A stretch of 64,000 nucleotides of DNA from Bacteroidales bacterium. Its GTDB lineage: Bacteria > Bacteroidota > Bacteroidia > Bacteroidales > JAGOPY01. The notes under the pieces were generated by a model. It made no database searches. It saw nothing but the letters and a program-made list of their open reading frames with translations, and had not been told where the DNA came from. The stretch lies in assembly GCA_023229505.1 (NCBI GenBank), contig JALNZD010000009.1, forward strand, positions 1 to 64,000, written 5' to 3'. Position 1 is the stretch's first letter, and every line of letters begins with the position of its first letter. A program made the translations under genes and the position numbers. Below are positions 35,213-43,549 of this stretch, piece by piece.

Positions 35213-35265
35213 AAGACGCTGAAGTGCAAGTGGTTTAATGCCACGAGATGACATCTCAGCGTCTT
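35213..35265. repeat. Nested inverted repeats with palindrome GAGATGACATCTC, copy 2
   Basis: AAGACGCTGA (35213-35222) pairs perfectly with TCAGCGTCTT (35256-35265). Enclosed are a GTGG/CCAC hairpin (35229-35243) and the 13-bp palindrome GAGATGACATCTC (35245-35257), which is identical to the copy at 18435. The folded form would have three stems. It lies 37 bp after the stop of the first giant cargo gene and may terminate transcription. Confidence 0.65.
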
Positions 35266-35361
35266 TGTCATTTTACACTTTGATTGAAGTTCCCGTAAAA
35301 ATATTCTTGCATTTTTGCAGATCAATCTATTCTTTCTAAAAATTATCAGCTAAACATTGAT

Positions 35362-35369
35362 TAATTTTG
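35362..35369 (+). promoter_or_regulatory. -7 promoter box for the second giant BNR/GEVED gene
   Basis: TAATTTTG fits TAnnTTTG. It overlaps the first codon of the longest reading frame (35367), so the ATG at 35391 is the credible start. Confidence 0.5.
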
Positions 35370-35390
35370 TGCTTATATAATACAATCAAT

Positions 35391-38300
35391 ATGAAAACCT
35401 TAAAAATCTTTTGCTCGTTTGTGATTTTCAGCTTCCTTAGCATCACACTATTGGCCCAGGGGCCATTACTGTTCGATAAACTGAATACCCGCGTTGATAA
35501 TTTGGGTTACTGGAAAGCTGCTGCCGAACATGGCCTGACCATGCCTAACCCGCAACGAAGTGCTCCCCCTGCTATATACACCGGTAGTGAGATCCGCGCG
35601 GTTTCTGTCATCACAGAGGACTCTCCTGATGTCCTGCTCATCTCCGGAAACACTTCCCAAAGCGAGAATTCCGTATTCGTAAACCCGAATGATGATAATA
35701 ATCCCCTCAATTCGAATAATTCCACGAACCAGCCGAGTGGCAACATCACCTTTTACGGCGCTGACTATTTATACTCTTTTGACGGGGGCGAAACCTGGGG
35801 CGGCTCTATCCTGGGAGCCGGTGTATCCAATTCCGGCGACCCGACTACTGCCATCGGCTCAAATGGACGTTACCATGTTGGCTTTATCAATAACTCATAC
35901 GGAATGTCTGTCGCTCATTCAGACAACCAGGGTTCAACGTGGATCTCTGTAGTTTGTGCAAATAACCCGGGAGGCAGCGGACTGGATAAAAACCATCTGT
36001 GGATCGATAACAGTCCCACCAGTCCATACGAAGGCAACCTTTATAACGCCTGGACAGCTTTCGGAGGTTCAAATAATAACGATATTGAAATCTCCCGTTC
36101 CACCAATGACGGGGATACCTGGAGCCCGGTCATCAATGTCAGCCAAATCATTAATGCCGGAAGCCATTCGCAGGGCGTGAATATCCAGACCGGACCGAAT
36201 GGTGAGGTTTATGCCGCCTTCACCATTTACGACAGCTGGCCTTCTGATGAAGATGCCATTGGCCTGGCCCGTTCCTTCGATGGCGGGCAGACCTATGAAT
36301 CATTCCGTATTATCGATAATATCAGGGGTATCCGCAGCAGTGGTGTTGGTAAAACTATGAGGGTCAATTCTTTTCCAGTCATGGCAGCCGACATCAGTAC
36401 CGGGCCTAACCGGGGAAATTTATATGTCACCTGGACTAATATAGGTTACCCGGGAATTAATAGTGGTAATGACGCAGATATTTACATGATCCGTTCTGAA
36501 GATAACGGGACTACCTGGTCAGATCCTGTCCGTGTAAACCAGGATCCCTCCGGCCAGGGCAAGAAACATTACTTCGGCTGGATTACCTCTGATCCGGCAA
36601 CAGGAACACTGAGCATGATATGGTATGATGACCGTAATGTTGGAGGTACCCAGGTGGAAGCGTTTTGCGGCAATTCATATGACGGAGGAGATACATGGGA
36701 AGATTTTAAGGTCAGCGATGTTGCCTTTACGCCATCCCCTATCCCCGGGCTTGCAAGTCAGTATATGGGAGACTACCTTGGAATATCGGCCAGGAACGGT
36801 AAAGTTTACCCGGTATGGACCGATAACCGGACCGGTACAGCATTGACTTATACGTCACCCTATGAAACCAGCACGATGGTAGCACCGTCTGGCCTCATTG
36901 CCCAGTTAAATGAAGAAACCGGGGCCGTTAACCTGACCTGGACCCATAATATCGGTCCGACATTTGACCACTATAACATTTACCGGGGTCTTCAGCTTAT
37001 CGGGACGACCACATTTCCCTTTTATTACGATGTTCTTCCTGCTTATGGCAATTATCGGTACTCGGTGACGGCATATTATACTATTGAAGGTGAATCAGCA
37101 CCGGCTATTGCCGATGTTCAGTGGGGCAATGCCCAGGCACAGGTGGAGCCGGAAGCTATTGAAGCTTTTGTTTTACCGGAAGAAAGCACCTCTGTCGTCA
37201 TGGGATTATCAAACGTAGGCGAGCTTCCGTTGGAATACGAGTCAGGCTTCAGTTTGCCCGGCGATGCGCTTCGTGACACCAAAGCGTACTGTAATGGGAT
37301 CGGCGGCTGCGGTGAAAGCATCAGTGGGGTAACATATGGCGATGTCAGCAACTTTTCTGGTTGTAATGGTTATGAAGATTTCACCGGTTTGAGCTACCTG
37401 CTATCAAGAGGAGAATCTGTTGATATTACGGTTTATAACAGTACAAACATTTACCCTGAAGATGTATGCGGCATCTGGGTCGATTGGAACCAGAACGAAA
37501 GTTTCCTTGACGATCCACCTGTTACGGTCAGCGGCTCGCCTGGCCCGGGACCTTATACCGCCACCATTACCGTTCCGGATGATGCCAAAAACGGCACCAC
37601 GCGCTTCCGGATCAGGATCAAACGCGGCGGGACCCTCAGCCCTTGCGGACTTGCTACTAACGGCGAAGTGGAGGATTATTCCATCAACGTGTTGGGTTGG
37701 GTTTCTGCCAGTCCTATGGCAGGGACCATCCAGGCGGGAGAAAGCCAGGATATCACCTTTAATTTCGATGCAAGCGGGCTTGGTGTCGGAACTTACAATG
37801 CCAATTACACCATTTTCAGCAACGACCCTGATAGCAGCGAAATCATTGTCCCCGTTACCATGCATGTTGAAACGGTATCTGTTACCGTAACAGCAGACAA
37901 AGACAGCATTTGCTTCGGCGGCTCGACTACATTGCATGCCAATATTATCGGCGGCTCCGGAACTTTCACCTATTCATGGACTTCTGATCCTCCCGGATTT
38001 ACATCTTCTGAATCCGATCCGCTGGTTGCTCCGCTTGTAACTACGGCTTACTTTGTGGAAGTCAGTGATGGCAATGTAATCCTGACAGATGAGATAACCA
38101 TTACCGTGGTCAATCTGCCGGAAATCGACCTTGGAGAAGACGTGGCAGTGTGTGAAAGCGGAGAAGCGGTATTCGATGCCGGGGCAGGCATTGCAACCTA
38201 TTTGTGGAGCAATGGCCAGACAGGCCAGTCAATAACCGTGACTGACGCCGGTATCTACTGGGTAGAAGTGGCAAACGATTATGGCTGTTCCAAAAGGGAT

Positions 38301-39302
38301 TCGGTTGCATTTATCATCAACCCGCTTCCGATGATTGGCCTGGGCGCCGATCAGAATTTCTGTGAAGGTTCGTCCGTTATGCTTGATGCAGGCACCGGTT
38401 TTGAATCCTACTTATGGAATACCGGCGCTACCAGTTATAATATCAGCACCAATGAACCCGGGGAATACTGGGTGGAAGTGACAGATGCGAATAGCTGTTC
38501 CAACCGCGATACTATCATACTGACCATGGTTCCGCAACCGTTAGTGAACCTCGGTGATGATCAGACATTCTGTGAAGGCACTTCTGTTACGCTCAATGGA
38601 GGCACCGGTTTCACTTCTTATTTGTGGAGTACGGGTGAAACCAGTTCTTCCATCAACACCGGCGAGCCCGGGGAATACTGGGTGGAAATAACAGATATGA
38701 ACGATTGTTCCAACCGCGACACTATCGTTCTGACCATGGACCCGCTGCCGGTAGCACCGGAAATCACCTCCGGGCCATCTTCGGTGGATAATTTCCTGAA
38801 CCCGTCATCTGATTTCACTTCATCGGCCAGTACTTATGCCACCTCCTATGAATGGCGGTTGGAACCCGCTGAAGCCGGTAGTATTTCCGGCACGGGGACT
38901 ACAGCACAGGTGACCTGGTCATCAGGTTTCACCGGGACAGCCCATGTATCGGTAAAAGGTAAGAATGATTGCGGTGCAGGCAGCTACTCCCAGTCATATG
39001 CTGTTAATGTCTACTCTTCACAGGGAATTGGCGATAAAAATGTCATTTCCGGCGTAAAACTATTCCCCAACCCGAATGACGGGGTATTTACCTTCCAGTT
39101 ACATTCGGGGAAAGAACAGGAAATCAGGTTACAGATCAGTACTTCGGGTGGCAACCAGATCCTGGACAGCAAGGAAAGTATTCCAGTGGGGCTTTATCAG
39201 AAAAGCTTCAACCTGAGCACTCTCCCCGGAGGGACATATTACCTGGTCGTAAGTGATTCACATGACAGGATGCTGAGCAGGCAGCAGATTGTGGTACAAT
39301 AA
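35391..39302 (+). CDS. Giant T9SS cargo: BNR/sialidase-like propeller, GEVED domain, three extra Ig-like repeats (paralogue B)
   Basis: This 1303-residue protein is a paralogue of the preceding gene product. They share an N-terminal motif (NTRVDNLGYWK), the VYxGSEIRA-like segment, the Asp-box propeller (SEDNGTTW, SYDGGDTW) and the GEVED domain (WVDWNQNESFLDD). It differs by three tandem 70-residue LW-type Ig-like repeats (about residues 907-1116) where the partner has one. A PKD-like domain (EPAEAGSIS, GKNDCG) and a T9SS domain (LFPNP to RQQIVVQ) end it. The start was set by the promoter box at 35362. Expected location: cell surface. The duplication and repeat growth suggest selection for length or binding valency. 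Confidence 0.85.
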   Translation: MKTLKIFCSFVIFSFLSITLLAQGPLLFDKLNTRVDNLGYWKAAAEHGLTMPNPQRSAPPAIYTGSEIRAVSVITEDSPDVLLISGNTSQSENSVFVNPNDDNNPLNSNNSTNQPSGNITFYGADYLYSFDGGETWGGSILGAGVSNSGDPTTAIGSNGRYHVGFINNSYGMSVAHSDNQGSTWISVVCANNPGGSGLDKNHLWIDNSPTSPYEGNLYNAWTAFGGSNNNDIEISRSTNDGDTWSPVINVSQIINAGSHSQGVNIQTGPNGEVYAAFTIYDSWPSDEDAIGLARSFDGGQTYESFRIIDNIRGIRSSGVGKTMRVNSFPVMAADISTGPNRGNLYVTWTNIGYPGINSGNDADIYMIRSEDNGTTWSDPVRVNQDPSGQGKKHYFGWITSDPATGTLSMIWYDDRNVGGTQVEAFCGNSYDGGDTWEDFKVSDVAFTPSPIPGLASQYMGDYLGISARNGKVYPVWTDNRTGTALTYTSPYETSTMVAPSGLIAQLNEETGAVNLTWTHNIGPTFDHYNIYRGLQLIGTTTFPFYYDVLPAYGNYRYSVTAYYTIEGESAPAIADVQWGNAQAQVEPEAIEAFVLPEESTSVVMGLSNVGELPLEYESGFSLPGDALRDTKAYCNGIGGCGESISGVTYGDVSNFSGCNGYEDFTGLSYLLSRGESVDITVYNSTNIYPEDVCGIWVDWNQNESFLDDPPVTVSGSPGPGPYTATITVPDDAKNGTTRFRIRIKRGGTLSPCGLATNGEVEDYSINVLGWVSASPMAGTIQAGESQDITFNFDASGLGVGTYNANYTIFSNDPDSSEIIVPVTMHVETVSVTVTADKDSICFGGSTTLHANIIGGSGTFTYSWTSDPPGFTSSESDPLVAPLVTTAYFVEVSDGNVILTDEITITVVNLPEIDLGEDVAVCESGEAVFDAGAGIATYLWSNGQTGQSITVTDAGIYWVEVANDYGCSKRDSVAFIINPLPMIGLGADQNFCEGSSVMLDAGTGFESYLWNTGATSYNISTNEPGEYWVEVTDANSCSNRDTIILTMVPQPLVNLGDDQTFCEGTSVTLNGGTGFTSYLWSTGETSSSINTGEPGEYWVEITDMNDCSNRDTIVLTMDPLPVAPEITSGPSSVDNFLNPSSDFTSSASTYATSYEWRLEPAEAGSISGTGTTAQVTWSSGFTGTAHVSVKGKNDCGAGSYSQSYAVNVYSSQGIGDKNVISGVKLFPNPNDGVFTFQLHSGKEQEIRLQISTSGGNQILDSKESIPVGLYQKSFNLSTLPGGTYYLVVSDSHDRMLSRQQIVVQ
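38110..38739 (+). repeat. Three tandem 210-bp repeats inside giant cargo B
   Basis: The block reading GEYWVEV (or GIYWVEV) recurs at 38247, 38457 and 38667, exactly 210 bp (70 codons) apart. Copies 2 and 3 are most alike, sharing long identical stretches around CCCGGGGAATACTGGGTGGA. This points to a fairly recent internal duplication. Confidence 0.8.
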
Positions 39303-39326
39303 GTTCAAAGTTCAAAGTTCAAAGTT
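39301..39326. repeat. CAAAGTT heptamers abutting the stop codon of giant cargo B
   Basis: Three exact CAAAGTT units (39306-39326) after a partial one that begins in the stop codon itself (TAA at 39300-39302). The unit is the same as in the arrays at 20641 and 31425. Confidence 0.85.
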
Positions 39327-39562
39327 CAAAAATCATAATTTAAAATTCAAAACTTAAAATTTGAAAAGCGGGTTTGGTTTGATACCGGGCCCGTTTTCCA
39401 TATTGTTTTATATTTACAGGCTGATTTAATTCCTGATTTGCTATGATCAGCCAGACTGAAAGGGGGATAACGGAATTTCACTGTTTATGAAAGGCCCTGA
39501 TTTCGGAAAGACGTCGGTTTTTTAAATTACTTTTATCTTTTTAAATAAACTATACCCAAATT

Positions 39563-40399
39563 ATGCAGAACCTGTTTAACAAACCTTATCCTTTCAACGA
39601 TGATTTAAAGCATAATTCTAAAATAATTTTCTTTATTAGCGTTGGAGTTTTATTGTTTTTAATGCTTCTTCAGCCTTTTGACATAAGTTTACTGCCAACA
39701 CCTGAGAAATACTATTTAATAATTGGGTTTGGGGTTATCACATTTGTAGCTCTAAGTCTTAATTTGCTGTTCATTCCCAGCCTGTTTCCAAAAATATTCT
39801 CCTCATCAATATGGAATATCAAAAAGGAAATATTCTGGAATTTATGGATACTCTTCACCATATTAACCGGTTACTTCTTTTATTGCAAAACGCTTGCTGT
39901 GCTGAAATTTGATTTCGATATGGTGATAAAGCTGATATTAACAGCTATTATCCCTATTTCAGGTCTCATCATTATTAACCAGAATAAAATGCTCCGTTCG
40001 CATTTGAAATTGGCTGGCGATATAAATAAAAAACTGAAAGACAGTAAGTTGAGACAGGAGGAAATCATATATTTTAATTCCGATTACCAAAAAGATAGTT
40101 TGGCAATAAAAGTTAGTTTGCTTTTGTTTATTCGTTCTGCCAATAATTACATTGAGGTTTTCTGGAAAGAGGGAGATTCTGTAAAAAATCAAATGGTTCG
40201 CTGCAGTATGGCTTATGCAGAAGAACTTTTAAAGGAGCATAAATTTATTGTAAAATGTCATCGTTCATTTATAGTGAATATCAATTACATTGACCGTTTT
40301 GAAGGGAATTTACATGGTTATAAACTCTATTTTGAATACATTGATTTCCCGATTCCCGTTTCGAAAAATTTCGCAAGCAAACTACAGGAATTAATTTAA
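39563..40399 (+). CDS. Membrane-anchored LytTR-family transcriptional regulator
   Basis: This 278-residue protein has four predicted membrane helices (about residues 22-40, 50-72, 90-110 and 118-138), a short helical linker, and a C-terminal LytTR DNA-binding domain (about 178-278, with IRSANNYIEVFW, CHRSFIVNINYID and PVSKNFASKLQELI). There is no receiver domain or kinase nearby, so this is a one-component membrane sensor-regulator. The region is more AT-rich than the flanking cargo genes. Its target could be the nitronate monooxygenase gene 149 bp downstream, but nothing proves this. Confidence 0.88.
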   Translation: MQNLFNKPYPFNDDLKHNSKIIFFISVGVLLFLMLLQPFDISLLPTPEKYYLIIGFGVITFVALSLNLLFIPSLFPKIFSSSIWNIKKEIFWNLWILFTILTGYFFYCKTLAVLKFDFDMVIKLILTAIIPISGLIIINQNKMLRSHLKLAGDINKKLKDSKLRQEEIIYFNSDYQKDSLAIKVSLLLFIRSANNYIEVFWKEGDSVKNQMVRCSMAYAEELLKEHKFIVKCHRSFIVNINYIDRFEGNLHGYKLYFEYIDFPIPVSKNFASKLQELI

Positions 40400-40518
40400 G
40401 AAGGGCGAACATTCGCATCCACTGGCACCTAAAACTGATTCGTTCACCCCTAAAATATCCTTTAACACCTATTAACACCTGTTCGACCCTTTTATTCAGA
40501 AATTGGCATATAAAGCAA

Positions 40519-40526
40519 TAATTTTG
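40519..40526 (+). promoter_or_regulatory. -7 promoter box for the nitronate monooxygenase gene
   Basis: TAATTTTG fits TAnnTTTG, 22 nt before the ATG at 40549. Confidence 0.5.
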
Positions 40527-40548
40527 GATAAATTTTATAAAAACAATT

Positions 40549-41670
40549 ATGCAAGGATTGCAAATAGGTGATATGCATGTGAAGCTTCCGATAATCCAGG
40601 GAGGCATGGGTGTTGCAGTATCACTATCGGGTTTGGCCGCAGCTGTAGCCAATGAAGGTGGAATTGGTGTAATCTCAGCAGCAGGAATTGGAATGAGTGA
40701 GCCCGATTATATGAAAAATTTTCTCGAAGCCAATAAACGGGCTTTAAGAACCCAGATAAGGAAAGCAAGAAGTCTGACCAAGGGTATATTGGGAGTAAAT
40801 ATAATGATGGCATTAACTGATCATGAGGGTCTGATAAGAGTAGCTCTTGAAGAGAAAATTGATATCATCATTATGGGTGCCGGATTGCCCTTGAAAATCC
40901 CTGCTATGATTGCCAGTTCGGGAATTGATAGTCATCATACCAAATTGGCAATAAAAGTATCATCAGCAAAAGCTGCCAGGCTGATATTCCAGTATTGGTC
41001 AAGCAAATATAATCGTATTCCCGATGCCGTAGTTATTGAAGGGCCTCTCGCGGGTGGTCATCTTGGATTCAAAAAAGAAGAGTTGAAAAAAGATCTTGTG
41101 CCTCTCGCTACACTTATAAAAGAGACTGTAAAAATAATTAAGCCTTTTGAAGAGCAATTTGCGAAAGAGGTTCCGGTTATAGCTGCAGGAGGCATTTATA
41201 CAGGTTATGATATTTATGACATTATGAAGGTTGGCGCAAAGGGAGTAAAAATGGGAACCCGTTTTGTTACAACCCATGAGTGCGATGCCTCTTTAGCCTT
41301 TAAAGAGAGTTATCTCGCTTGTAAAAAAGAAGATATCACTATTATTGATAGTCCGGTCGGATTACCCGGCCGTGTTATTTATAATGATTTTGTCGGACAA
41401 ATACGATTGGGTAAAACCAAACCTTTTAAATGTACCTGGCATTGTCTAAGTTCGTGTGATTTTAAACAGGCTCCTTATTGTATTGCCCAGGTTTTGTTTA
41501 ATTCAGCACGGGGCAAAATGGCGGAAGGATTTGCATTTTCCGGCACAAACGGATACAGAGCGAGCAAATTGCAATATGTATCAGACGTAATGAAAGAATT
41601 AGCCTGGGAATATAATATACAGAAAGCTGGAGCTTTATTACTAAAATCTTCTTTGGCAGTTCCTGTTTAA
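40549..41670 (+). CDS. Nitronate monooxygenase (2-nitropropane dioxygenase family), FMN-dependent
   Basis: This 373-residue TIM-barrel flavoprotein has an FMN-binding N-terminus with IQGGMGVAVS and AAVANEGGIGVISAAGIG, the catalytic-His block GPLAGGHLGF, and the phosphate-binding GGIYTGYDI and GVKMGTRF. A Cys-rich C-terminal part (CTWHCLSSCDFKQAPYC) marks a longer subfamily found in anaerobes. Members oxidise alkyl nitronates such as propionate-3-nitronate, or act as FabK-like enoyl-ACP reductases. The FabK option cannot be excluded from sequence alone. Confidence 0.82.
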   Translation: MQGLQIGDMHVKLPIIQGGMGVAVSLSGLAAAVANEGGIGVISAAGIGMSEPDYMKNFLEANKRALRTQIRKARSLTKGILGVNIMMALTDHEGLIRVALEEKIDIIIMGAGLPLKIPAMIASSGIDSHHTKLAIKVSSAKAARLIFQYWSSKYNRIPDAVVIEGPLAGGHLGFKKEELKKDLVPLATLIKETVKIIKPFEEQFAKEVPVIAAGGIYTGYDIYDIMKVGAKGVKMGTRFVTTHECDASLAFKESYLACKKEDITIIDSPVGLPGRVIYNDFVGQIRLGKTKPFKCTWHCLSSCDFKQAPYCIAQVLFNSARGKMAEGFAFSGTNGYRASKLQYVSDVMKELAWEYNIQKAGALLLKSSLAVPV

Positions 41671-41897
41671 ACCAGTTACATTTTGCATTCCCCTGCTTTC
41701 CTGCTTCCAAGCTTCCCAGCCCCCATGCCTCCCAGCCTTCCATTCTTGGAATAAATCAGTAATATTGCGTTCCCTATGATGATAAGCTGTTTGTTGAGTG
41801 TACTTCCGGAGACAAACGCTTCACCAAAAAAATCTTGCTGAAATAATTTGAACCCTTAATTCAAACTTGATGTCCATGGTGTAATGGATTCATGGGC
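41671..41897. other. Gene-free stretch between convergent genes
   Basis: No reading frame of note. It contains a C/T-rich patch (about 41690-41745) with imperfect repeats of TTCCxGC and CTCCCAGCC, similar in style to the other intergenic short repeats but without strict 7-bp phase. No promoter box was recognised. Confidence 0.5.
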
Positions 41898-41930
41898 AAA
41901 AAAATGCAGGGCACTTAACAGTACCCTGCC
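41898..41930 (-). terminator. Rho-independent terminator of the susCD operon
   Basis: On the minus strand GCAGGG pairs with CCCTGC (arms 41924-41929 and 41906-41911), extended by three inner pairs, and is followed by a run of seven T (41898-41904). It lies about 50 bp after the SusD stop. Confidence 0.8.
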
Positions 41931-41980
41931 ATTCAATTGCAATTAACCAAAAATTGACTATGCCAAATAAGCTGTGCTTA

Positions 41981-43495
41981 TTAATAGCCTTGATTCTGTT
42001 CTGCTTTTGAATTGTTCCTCATCTCATCTTGCGGGATGGGATACAATTCATTTTTCCCGGCTGCAAATCCCTTTGGACCCAAGACCTCCGCTGCCATCCC
42101 CCATCTTATCAAGTCCAGGAATCTCACACCCTCAAAGCAAAGTTCCATTTGCCGTTCTTTAACAAGTGCCAGGAAAAAATCCCCTTGAAAAGATGCCAGA
42201 TTTGCTCTTTGCCGAACCTGGTTCAGATAGGTTACTGCTTTTCCGTTATCGCCGGCCCGATAGTTGGCTTCTGCAGCCATTAATAAAACATCGGCATACC
42301 TTAGCAGGCGGAGATTGGTACCATAATTCAGTTCAGCCACGGCTCCGCCCTCGCTATTGGTTTCATCCAACCTGGTACCGTATTTTACGCGAATATAGCC
42401 ATCCCATCCCCAGGATTCTTCGTTGGTCCAATCACCACCCTGGGCACGGAGGTCTTCTAAAGAAAGAATGGATGCCGGTTTTCTTGTTACGTCTCCTGCA
42501 TCAACAAACACCTGGTAGGCATTTTCCCTCGGATAGTTAAATCCCCATCCTCCGATCAGCCCTGTCTCTCCGGCCACGAAATAGTCACCTCTCGGACCCG
42601 TAAGCTGCCAGGTAATGTTATTTTCCATGGCACGGTTACCGCTCCATTGGAATGTCCCCCAGTCATATCCCGCGGTAGTAACCCATGATACTTCAAAAAT
42701 TGACTCAACTCCAAATTCAGATTCTTTAAGGAAAAGTGTTGAGAAATCTTCCTGCAATTGGTATTTATTCGAAGCGATCACTTGTTCAAATGTTTGAGCA
42801 GCTTCAGTCCATTTTTCCTGGTACAGGTAAGCTTTTCCCAGTAATGATAATGCAGCTCCTTTCGAAGCTCTGAAAACATCTTCAGGGGCATATTCGCTTT
42901 TCTCCGGCAGACCTGCAATTGCTTCATTCAGGTCAATTACGATCTGAGCATAAATTTCAGCATCTGATTTGAAGGGCTGGCTATATTCACTTGGAGCGAG
43001 ATCCGTTAAAATTATAGGTCCTTTCCCAAACATACTTACAATTTCAAAATAGTAGTAAGCACGTAAGAATTTGGCTTCCGCAATTATTTGTTTACGGAGG
43101 TCTGTTTCAGGCAGGACATTATTAATCACTTTATTTGCCCTGTAAATCCCAAAATAGTTTGATTGCCATACGGCTGTAATGGTAGCATTACTGGCCCCAT
43201 AAGTGTAATTTCCCAATTCCTGGTACGGCGGCTGGTCACCTGAATCTCCACCTCCGACATTTGATTCGTCAGAAGGGAAAGTTTTTACAAGGTATGCGCT
43301 GTTCCAGTCGCGTGCATACATCCATTGAAGGATATCGTAAGTTGCCATGATGGCTTTTGTAGCATCTTCATCGGTTTTGTAAAAGAGTTCTTCCGACATT
43401 TTACCGATCGGAGCTACATCTAAAAAATCTTTTTTGCAGGCAGTAATTGTTAATATCACTGCAAAGACTACCATTATTTTATATTTAATTTTCAT
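41981..43495 (-). CDS. SusD/RagB-family glycan-binding lipoprotein
   Basis: This 504-residue surface lipoprotein has a lipobox ending at C20 (LTITAC), followed by KKDFLDV. The SusD fold is recognisable from YDILQWMYARDWNSAYL, KFLRAYYYFEIVSMFG, GAALSLLGKAYLYQEKW and the C-terminal FLDLIRWG. It binds oligosaccharides and caps the SusC channel. It lies 54 bp downstream of susC and is terminated at 41898. The neighbouring phosphorylase suggests cello-oligosaccharides or mixed beta-glucans as ligand; this is inferred from context. Confidence 0.92.
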   Translation of the reverse strand: MKIKYKIMVVFAVILTITACKKDFLDVAPIGKMSEELFYKTDEDATKAIMATYDILQWMYARDWNSAYLVKTFPSDESNVGGGDSGDQPPYQELGNYTYGASNATITAVWQSNYFGIYRANKVINNVLPETDLRKQIIAEAKFLRAYYYFEIVSMFGKGPIILTDLAPSEYSQPFKSDAEIYAQIVIDLNEAIAGLPEKSEYAPEDVFRASKGAALSLLGKAYLYQEKWTEAAQTFEQVIASNKYQLQEDFSTLFLKESEFGVESIFEVSWVTTAGYDWGTFQWSGNRAMENNITWQLTGPRGDYFVAGETGLIGGWGFNYPRENAYQVFVDAGDVTRKPASILSLEDLRAQGGDWTNEESWGWDGYIRVKYGTRLDETNSEGGAVAELNYGTNLRLLRYADVLLMAAEANYRAGDNGKAVTYLNQVRQRANLASFQGDFFLALVKERQMELCFEGVRFLDLIRWGMAAEVLGPKGFAAGKNELYPIPQDEMRNNSKAEQNQGY

Positions 43496-43549
43496 TTTTA
43501 TATCTTTTTAGTAAAACATTCTGATTTTTTATTCAACTTTTCAGGATTA

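Noticed and set aside
35201..35270. Cloverleaf-like fold as a tRNA
   Set aside because: The three stems do not have tRNA arm lengths, and there is no T-loop (GGTTCGA-type) or anticodon arm.
37420..37890. 156-codon frame inside giant cargo B
   Set aside because: Shadow frame across the conserved GEVED domain; no independent support.
31675..39302. Calling the BNR proteins sialidases
   Set aside because: Asp-box motifs are present, but no FRIP motif or arginine triad could be identified, and no sialic acid genes are nearby.
39563..41670. AT-rich LytTR/NMO region as a genomic island
   Set aside because: The composition shift is modest, there is no integrase, tRNA or flanking repeat typical of an island, and both genes are ordinary for the phylum.
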